64,000 nt of DNA from Symsagittifera roscoffensis. Lineage: Eukaryota > Xenacoelomorpha > Acoela > Convolutidae. The stretch lies in assembly GCF_963678635.1 (NCBI RefSeq), contig NC_087070.1:44004988-44068987 (forward strand). The letters are read 5' to 3'. Position 1 is the first letter of the stretch. The number at the start of each line of letters is the position of its first letter. The position numbers and the translations under genes were made by a program. The notes under the pieces are model-generated. The model was given only the letters and a program-made list of their open reading frames with translations, was not told where the DNA came from and ran no database searches. This document shows positions 56,160 through 64,000 of this stretch, piece by piece.

Positions 56160-59116
56160 TTTTCCTAAAACGTTGAAATTTTATTTGCTAAATAGCTTCA
56201 TACAAATCGCAATGATTGAATTTTCGGGTTGTCTATTTGAAAATTTCAAATGAAAGTGGGAGTTTGATGCTTTTATTGGAACCCATTCGATAAGCAAACT
56301 GGTTTTAGACTTTTTTCCGGCAAGAAAAAATTTTTTCCCGTAAAAAAATTCAAACATTCAACGCATCTGGTGTAGAGGTAACATCCATGCTTGAGTCCAG
56401 TCGGCCTGTAAGTATTCCGAATACCATTTCTGGAGTCCCAATGATGAAGGTGATATAGTTACAATCATTTTCCCGTATTTTTTTGCAAATTTTGCTTTGT
56501 CGATTCATCGGAACATAATTAGTATGCATGCGATTATTACGCTCGTGATTAGCACGCTTCATCAAATCCGAACAGTTTTTCATCTAACTGACTTATTTAG
56601 CAGAATCACTGAATCACTTCCCTAATCTTTACTTAATTTATATCGCAAAAAAACTTATTTCAAGCAAGGAATTGCGCATTAAAACTTTGGAAAGTTTTAA
56701 CTTTGTCTTAGCTTAAATCGGCTCACAACAACTTTGAACGTTTCAACCAAGCTAAAGTACGACAAAATTTGAAATAATTTAGGTTGTTTTCGTAGCTTAA
56801 AAAGTTTTCCAAGCTTTGAGTAATTAGGTTAAGAAATGTTTGAAGTACTATGAACTGATTCGCGAGAAGTCTAAGTTCTTCAAGCAAGAAGTTGAGCAAA
56901 AACACTTCACAGTATTCCAGATTTTTCTTATCTTAAATCGAATCTTTAAAAAAAGTGGTTTTTGCAAGCAACCATTTAAGCAATAACACTAAAGTTCGAA
57001 AATATTTTCATTGCTTGAATTGACCCGAAAATTGATGGTTTTTGAGCAAAAGAACGAAGTAATTTCGAGATGATTTCACTTGCGAGAGCAAGTAACTTGT
57101 AATCGGGAACTAGACTTTTTCTCATAAATAATTTTTCTTACACTTTTTCTGCTCAGTTTCATTTGCTGCTCAAACTCAATTAAAAATGCCTTTCAGTTCT
57201 TTTGAGGTAGTAACTAACTTTTCGAAATAATTATTGAAAATTTTTTATTTTTTTTGGACTTGTTTTTGACTCAAAGTTTTATGCATTCAGCTTTTTCCAG
57301 TAGCTTTATTGGTCATATTTTTGCTTGTGTATATGAAGCGCAACTTCGCCCCTGTGCTAAAATATGTTTTAAGAAATTTTATGGGATGTGGCTTTTTCTA
57401 TTACTATTTTTTTTCAAAAGCTTAAGAAATATTCATTTTTTTCAAAACAATTAATTTTTTTGTTGGAAAGAACACCAATTTCTTTGTGTGCCTGTTTATA
57501 CGCCTAAAGTTTTTTTTTACCGTAGCCCATTTTTTACAGCCTTCGAAAAAGTATATGGGGGAAATTTTGGCCATTTTTTAAATTTATTTTTCATTTTCTC
57601 AAACAGTACCCTCCCAAACCTGAGATTTTGGGTTGAATGAATAGAATAGGTTGTGCGAAGCTTCCCTGTTTCAGCGGTTACGCCTCAATTTTTTCCACAG
57701 AAATTATGGCCCTTGGAAAAACGTAAAATTTTGATTTTTGACCGTTTCTCAAGCTGTTCGACTTTTCTGAAACAAAACCTCTCTAATCTCAGATTTTAGG
57801 TTTAATGGAGAGAATGATTTGCGGGATTTTGTATCAATAAAAAAAACTTTGAGCCATACTCGCTTGCATTAACGGCTATGCCCAAACGTTTTTCCACAAA
57901 ATTTTTATGGCACTCGGAAAGGTCAAACATTTAATTTTTGAAAACGTTTTTTAAAATTTTTTGAATTTTCTCAAAAACTGCAATCCCAAACCTGAAATTT
58001 TGGGTTTATTTAAAAGAAAGAGTTCAGAGAAGCTCAATTGTATCAGCTGTTACGTCTAATTTTTTTAAAAAAAAATTATGAAACTGATATCAAGGGTTCT
58101 GATATCTGTCGAATCTGATATCGAGGGTTTAATCAAGGCATGAGGTTGTGGAAAGCTAAAAGCTCTTAAAGTGTGTAAAAAAATTTTCTGTCCTACGCAA
58201 ATTTCAAATTCATGAAATAGTTTCACTCATAAATGGTTTTATAAGAGAAACAACTAACATTTTGGGTGAAACCAAGTTTTTTAAATTACCCATTTCATCC
58301 TGCATCAGCACTAAAAACTATGAAAATAATCAATTAGGTACATTAAGAGGGGCTTCTAGTACTATACCTGAAAATTATTCTGTAGTTTGTAAATTTACCA
58401 ACTCTGATTTTGAATTATTGTATTTGTTCGTTTATCTTTAAATGGGATAGACTTATGCTATATCGACTTTGTTAACTTATGTCGCGTAGTTTCTGAGGCG
58501 AGTTTTTTGAGATATTTTTGCCTATTTCAGAAGGGATGGGTCGTAAAAAATTTGCCGCTCGGTCATTAATTCTCAATTCTTGCTGAGGCTGTTTATAAGC
58601 CTGGTCCAAGACAGAAGTAACCTTTGTTGTATAGTTTTCGACTTTTTCAAGTAATTTGTTCAGCCTACTTTTCAACAAAATGGCTTTTTCTTTTTTTTCT
58701 ATCCAAAAACTTTTATTTCAACGGTTTAATTGTATTGCAAGTTTTGCAATGCTCAACTTCGCCTCTGTGTTCAACCTGTTTTCATAGCTTGAATCGATTG
58801 GCGAAAAGTTAACGGTCTTCAAGCAAGCTATTCAGCAATTACATTTTGAAACACGTCAAGTTATTTTCATAGCTCGAATCGACTTGCATATTTGTTCGAC
58901 TACCAAGTTACTGAGCGAAAAAATTTTTGTCAAGCAGAAAATTAATCCTTAGAACATAGTGAATTCACAGCTTGAATTGATTGGTTTAAATTTTTTTTCA
59001 AGCAAACTATTAAACTAATAAACGTTAGAAACATTTTTTTTAAATTTTCATTCGTACCATTCAAGCTATTCAAGCGATATAGAAACTTTGAAGCCTCGTT
59101 CAATAGATTGAAACAG
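56160..59116. repeat. Macrosatellite unit 1 (~2.96 kb)
   Basis: Begins TTTTCCTAAAACGTTGAAAT. Nearly identical to the next unit but carries private differences (CCATTCGAT for CCATGCGAT; GTCGGCCTG for GTCAGGGCCTG; CCCGAAAATTG for CCCGCAAATTG). It contains the SINE-tail-like word TATGAAGCGCAACTTCGCCC and internal diverged subrepeats (57590-58080). Short frames are conserved only because the DNA is; none looks like a gene. Confidence 0.93.
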
Positions 59117-62079
59117 TTTTCCTAAAACGTTGAAATTTTATTTGCTAAATAGCTTCATACAAATCGCAATGATTGAATTTTCGGGTTGTCTATTTGAAAA
59201 TTTCAAATGAAAGTGGGAGTTTGATGCTTTTATTGGAACCCATGCGATAAGCAAACTGGTTTTAGACTTTTTTCCGGCAAGAAAAAATTTTTTCCCGTAA
59301 AAAAATTCAAACATTCAACGCATCTGGTGTAGAGGTAACATCCATGCTTGAGTCCAGTCAGGGCCTGTAAGTATTCCGAATACCATTTCTGGAGTCCCAA
59401 TGATGAAGGTGATATAGTTACAATTATTTTCCCGTATTTTTTTGCAAATTTTGCTTTGTCGATTCATCGGAACATAATTAGTATGCATGCGATTATTACG
59501 CTCGTGATTAGCACGCTTCATCAAATCCGAACAGTTTTTCATCTAACTGACTTATTTAGCAGAATCACTGAATCACTTCCCTAATCTTTACTTAATTTAT
59601 ATCGCAAAAAAAACTTATTTCAAGCAAGGAATTGCGCATTAAAACTTTGGAAAGTTTTAACTTTGTCTTAGCTTAAATCGGCTCACAACAACTTTGAACG
59701 TTTCAACCAAGCTAAAGTACGACAAAATTTGAAATAATTTAGGTTGTTTTCGTAGCTTAAAAAGTTTTCCAAGCTTTGAGTAATTAGGTTAAGAAATGTT
59801 TGAAGTACTATGAACTGATTCGCGAGAAGTCTAAGTTCTTCAAGCAAGAAGTTGAGCAAAAACACTTCACAGTATTCCAGATTTTTCTTATCTTAAATCG
59901 AATCTTTAAAAAAAGTGGTTTTTGCAAGCAACCATTTAAGCAATAACACTAAAGTTCGAAAATATTTTCATTGCTTGAATTGACCCGCAAATTGATGGTT
60001 TTTGAGCAAAAGAACGAAGTAATTTCGAGATGATTTCACTTGCGAGAGCAAGTAACTTGTAATCGGGAACTAGACTTTTTCTCATAAATAATTTTTCTTA
60101 CACTTTTTCTGCTCAGTTTCATTTGCTGCTCAAACTCAATTAAAAATGCCTTTCAGTTCTTTTGAGGTAGTAACTAACTTTTCGAAATAATTATTGAAAA
60201 TTTTTTTTTTTTTTTTTTTGGACTTGTTTTTGACTCAAAGTTTTATGCATTCAGCTTTTTCCAGTAGCTTTATTGGTCATATTTTTGCTTGTGTATATGA
60301 AGCGCAACTTCGCCCCTGTGCTAAAATATGTTTTAAGAAATTTTATGGGATGTGGCTTTTTCTATTACTATTTTTTTTCAAAAGCTTAAGAAATATTCAT
60401 TTTTTTCAAAACAATTAATTTTTTTGTTGGAAAGAACACCAATTTCTTTGTGTGCCTGTTTATACGCCTAAAGTTTTTTTTTACCGTAGCCCATTTTTTA
60501 CAGCCTTCGAACAAGTATGTGGGGGAAATTTTGGCCATTTTTTAAATTTATTTTTCATTTTCTCAAACAGTACCCTCCCAAACCTGAGATTTTGGGTTGA
60601 ATGAATAGAATAGGTTGTGCGAAGCTTCCCTGTTTCAGCGGTTACGCCTCAATTTTTTCCACAGAAATTATGGCCCTTGGAAAAACGTAAAATTTTGATT
60701 TTTGACCGTTTCTCAAGCTGTTCGACTTTTCTGAAACAAAACCTCTCTAATCTCAGATTTTAGGTTTAATGGAGAGAATGATTTGCGGGATTTTGTATCA
60801 ATAAAAAAAACTTTGAGCCATACTCGCTTGCATTAACGGCTATGCCCAAACGTTTTTCCACAAAATTTTTATGGCACTCGGAAAGGTCAAACATTTAATT
60901 TTTGAAAACGTTTTTTAAAATTTTTTGAATTTTCTCAAAAACTGCAATCCCAAACCTGAAATTTTGGGTTTATTTAAAAGAAAGAGTTCAGAGAAGCTCA
61001 ATTGTATCAGCTGTTACGTCTAATTTTTTTAAAAAAAATTATGAAACTGATATCAAGGGTTCTGATATCTGTCGAATCTGATATCGAGGGTTTAATCAAG
61101 GCATGAGGTTGTGGAAAGCTAAAAGCTCTTAAAGTGTGTAAAAAAATTTTCTGTCCTACGCAAATTTCAAATTCATGAAATAGTTTCACTCATAAATGGT
61201 TTTATAAGAGAAACAACTAACATTTTGGGTGAAACCAAGTTTTTTAAATTACCCATTTCATCCTGCATCAGCACTAAAAACTATGAAAATAATCAATTAG
61301 GTACATTAAGAGGGGCTTCTAGTACTATACCTGAAAATTATTCTGTAGTTTGTAAATTTACCAACTCTGATTTTGAATTATTGTATTTGTTCGTTTATCT
61401 TTAAATGGGATAGACTTATGCTATATCGACTTTGTTAACTTATGTCGCGTAGTTTCTGAGGCGAGTTTTTTGAGATATTTTTGCCTATTTCAGAAGGGAT
61501 GGGTCGTAAAAAATTTGCCGCTCGGTCATTAATTCTCAATTCTTGCTGAGGCTGTTTATAAGCCTGGTCCAAGACAGAAGTAACCTTTGTTGTATAGTTT
61601 TCGACTTTTTCAAGTAATTTGTTCAGCCTACTTTTCAACAAAATGGCTTTTTCTTTTTTTTCTATCCAAAAACTTTTATTTCAACGGTTTAATTGTAATG
61701 CAAGTTTTGCAATGCTCAACTTCGCCTCTGTGTTCAACCTGTTTTCATAGCTTGAATCGATTGGCGAAAAGTTAACGGTCTTCAAGCAAGCTATTCAGCA
61801 ATTACATTTTGAAACACGTCAAGTTATTTTCATAGCTCGAATCGACTTGCATATTTGTTCGACTACCAAGTTACTGAGCGAAAAAATTTTTGTCAAGCAG
61901 AAAATTAATCCTTAGAACATAGTGAATTCACAGCTTGAATTGATTGGTTTAAATTTTTTTTCAAGCAAACTATTAAACTAATAAACGTTAGAAACATTTT
62001 TTTTAAATTTTCATTCGTACCATTCAAGCTATTCAAGCGATATAGAAACTTTGAAGCCTCGTTCAATAGATTGAAACAG
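59117..62079. repeat. Macrosatellite unit 2 (~2.96 kb)
   Basis: Head-to-tail copy of unit 1. It shares diagnostic bases with unit 3 against unit 1, so units 2 and 3 are the most recent pair. A private difference is CGAACAAGTA near 60509. Confidence 0.93.
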
Positions 62080-64000
62080 TTTTCCTAAAACGTTGAAATT
62101 TTATTTGCTAAATAGCTTCATACAAATCGCAATGATTGAATTTTCGGGTTGTCTATTTGAAAATTTCAAATGAAAGTGGGAGTTTGATGCTTTTATTGGA
62201 ACCCATGCGATAAGCAAACTGGTTTTAGACTTTTTTCCGGCAAGAAAAAATTTTTTCCCGTAAAAAAATCAAACATTCAACGCATCTGGTGTAGAGGTAA
62301 CATCCATGCTTGAGTCCAGTCAGGGCCTGTAAGTATTCCGAATACCATTTCTGGAGTCCCAATGATGAAGGTGATATAGTTACAATTATTTTCCCGTATT
62401 TTTTTGCAAATTTTGCTTTGTCGATTCATCGGAACATAATTAGTATGCATGCGATTATTACGCTCGTGATTAGCACGCTTCATCAAATCCGAACAGTTTT
62501 TCATCTAACTGACTTATTTAGCAGAATCACTGAATCACTTCCCTAATCTTTACTTAATTTATATCGCAAAAAAAAAACTTATTTCAAGCAAGGAATTGCG
62601 CATTAAAACTTTGGAAAGTTTTAACTTTGTCTTAGCTTAAATCGGCTCACAACAACTTTGAACGTTTCAACCAAGCTAAAGTACGACAAAATTTGAAATA
62701 ATTTAGGTTGTTTTCGTAGCTTAAAAAGTTTTCCAAGCTTTGAGTAATTAGGTTAAGAAATGTTTGAAGTACTATGAACTGATTCGCGAGAAGTCTAAGT
62801 TCTTCAAGCAAGAAGTTGAGCAAAAACACTTCACAGTATTCCAGATTTTTCTTATCTTAAATCGAATCTTTAAAAAAAGTGGTTTTTGCAAGCAACCATT
62901 TAAGCAATAACACTAAAGTTCGAAAATATTTTCATTGCTTGAATTGACCCGCAAATTGATGGTTTTTGAGCAAAAGAACGAAGTAATTTCGAGATGATTT
63001 CAATTGCGAGAGCAAGTAACTTGTAATCGGGAACTAGACTTTTTCTCATAAATAATTTTTCTTACACTTTTTCTGCTCAGTTTCATTTGCTGCTCAAACT
63101 CAATTAAAAATGCCTTTCAGTTCTTTTGAGGTAGTAACTAACTTTTCGAAATAATTATTGAAAATTTTTTATTTTTTTTGGACTTGTTTTTGACTCAAAG
63201 TTTTATGCATTCAGCTTTTTCCAGTAGCTTTATTGGTCATATTTTTGCTTGTGTATATGAAGCGCAACTTCGCCCCTGTGCTAAAATATGTTTTAAGAAA
63301 TTTTATGGGATGTGGCTTTTTCTATTACTATTTTTTTTCAAAAGCTTAAGAAATATTCATTTTTTTCAAAACAATTAATTTTTTTGTTGGAAAGAACACC
63401 AATTTCTTTGTGTGCCTGTTTATACGCCTAAAGTTTTTTTTTACCGTAGCCCATTTTTTACAGCCTTCGAAAAAGTATGTGGGGGAAATTTTGGCCATTT
63501 TTTAAATTTATTTTTCATTTTCTCAAACAGTACCCTCCCAAACCTGAGATTTTGGGTTGAATGAATAGAATAGGTTGTGCGAAGCTTCCCTGTTTCAGCG
63601 GTTACGCCTCAATTTTTTCCACAGAAATTATGGCCCTTGGAAAAACGTAAAATTTTGATTTTTGACCGTTTCTCAAGCTGTTCGACTTTTCTGAAACAAA
63701 ACCTCTCTAATCTCAGATTTTAGGTTTAATGGAGAGAATGATTTGCGGGATTTTGTATCAATAAAAAAAACTTTGAGCCATACTCGCTTGCATTAACGGC
63801 TATGCCCAAACGTTTTTCCACAAAATTTTTATGGCACTCGGAAAGGTCAAACATTTAATTTTTGAAAACGTTTTTTAAAATTTTTTGAATTTTCTCAAAA
63901 ACTGCAATCCCAAACCTGAAATTTTGGGTTTATTTAAAAGAAAGAGTTCAGAGAAGCTCAATTGTATCAGCTGTTACGTCTAATTTTTTAAAAAAAAAAT
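62080..64000. repeat. Macrosatellite unit 3, cut by the window edge
   Basis: The first 1.92 kb of a third unit, running into the right edge, so the array continues beyond. Differences from unit 2 are mainly homopolymer lengths (for example near 62566 and 63165). Confidence 0.93.

Noticed and set aside
59315-59584. Conserved 75-78-aa genes repeated at 56350, 59315 and 62277
   Set aside because: They recur because the macrosatellite unit is duplicated. Frames overlap on both strands and unit 1 differs in frame by small indels.

Overview
The window is animal nuclear DNA, not bacterial. It has multi-exon genes with GT-AG introns whose phases match across every junction, two metazoan protein families (an NR1H-type nuclear receptor and a CNGA-type cyclic-nucleotide-gated channel), Ty3/gypsy LTR retrotransposons, hAT-like MITEs, a tRNA-derived SINE family and long satellite arrays. 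An EcR/LXR-like receptor points to a bilaterian, most likely an invertebrate. The sequence alone does not let me name the phylum.

Positions 1 to about 23030 are two nested Ty3/gypsy elements. The outer one (element B) lies on the minus strand. Its open gag frame runs from 2093 off the left edge, and its primer-binding site and LTR end lie near 23003-23029. Its untranslated leader contains a GTCCCAAG-type minisatellite. Into that minisatellite a complete 18,416-bp element (A, plus strand, 2633-21048) has inserted. A has 886-bp LTRs that differ at one position by eye, a long leader, a single 3160-aa gag-pol frame, and a second 1003-aa frame of unknown function. The gag-pol protein carries zinc knuckles, protease, RT, RNase H and a D,D35E integrase. 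It ends in what looks like a TARG1/OARD1-type macrodomain, which I consider the most notable feature of the window.

Positions 23784-53300 hold a nuclear receptor gene on the plus strand: eight coding exons that sum to exactly 947 codons. One intron uses a GC donor. Intron 3 contains, on the opposite strand (43378-37465), a four-exon CNGA-type channel gene of 994 aa with an unusually long extracellular S5-pore linker. The introns are packed with repeats: a 73-bp-armed foldback element, two arrays of a degenerate ~160-bp satellite, a dispersed family with a TATATAGGTC head, a tRNA-Ser-like SINE family and two hAT MITEs with 8-bp target duplications.

Positions 53301-56159 are intergenic, with a 101-bp tandem duplication. 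From 56160 to the right edge there is a macrosatellite of ~2.96-kb units (two complete copies and one cut by the window), nearly identical to one another and without a convincing gene.
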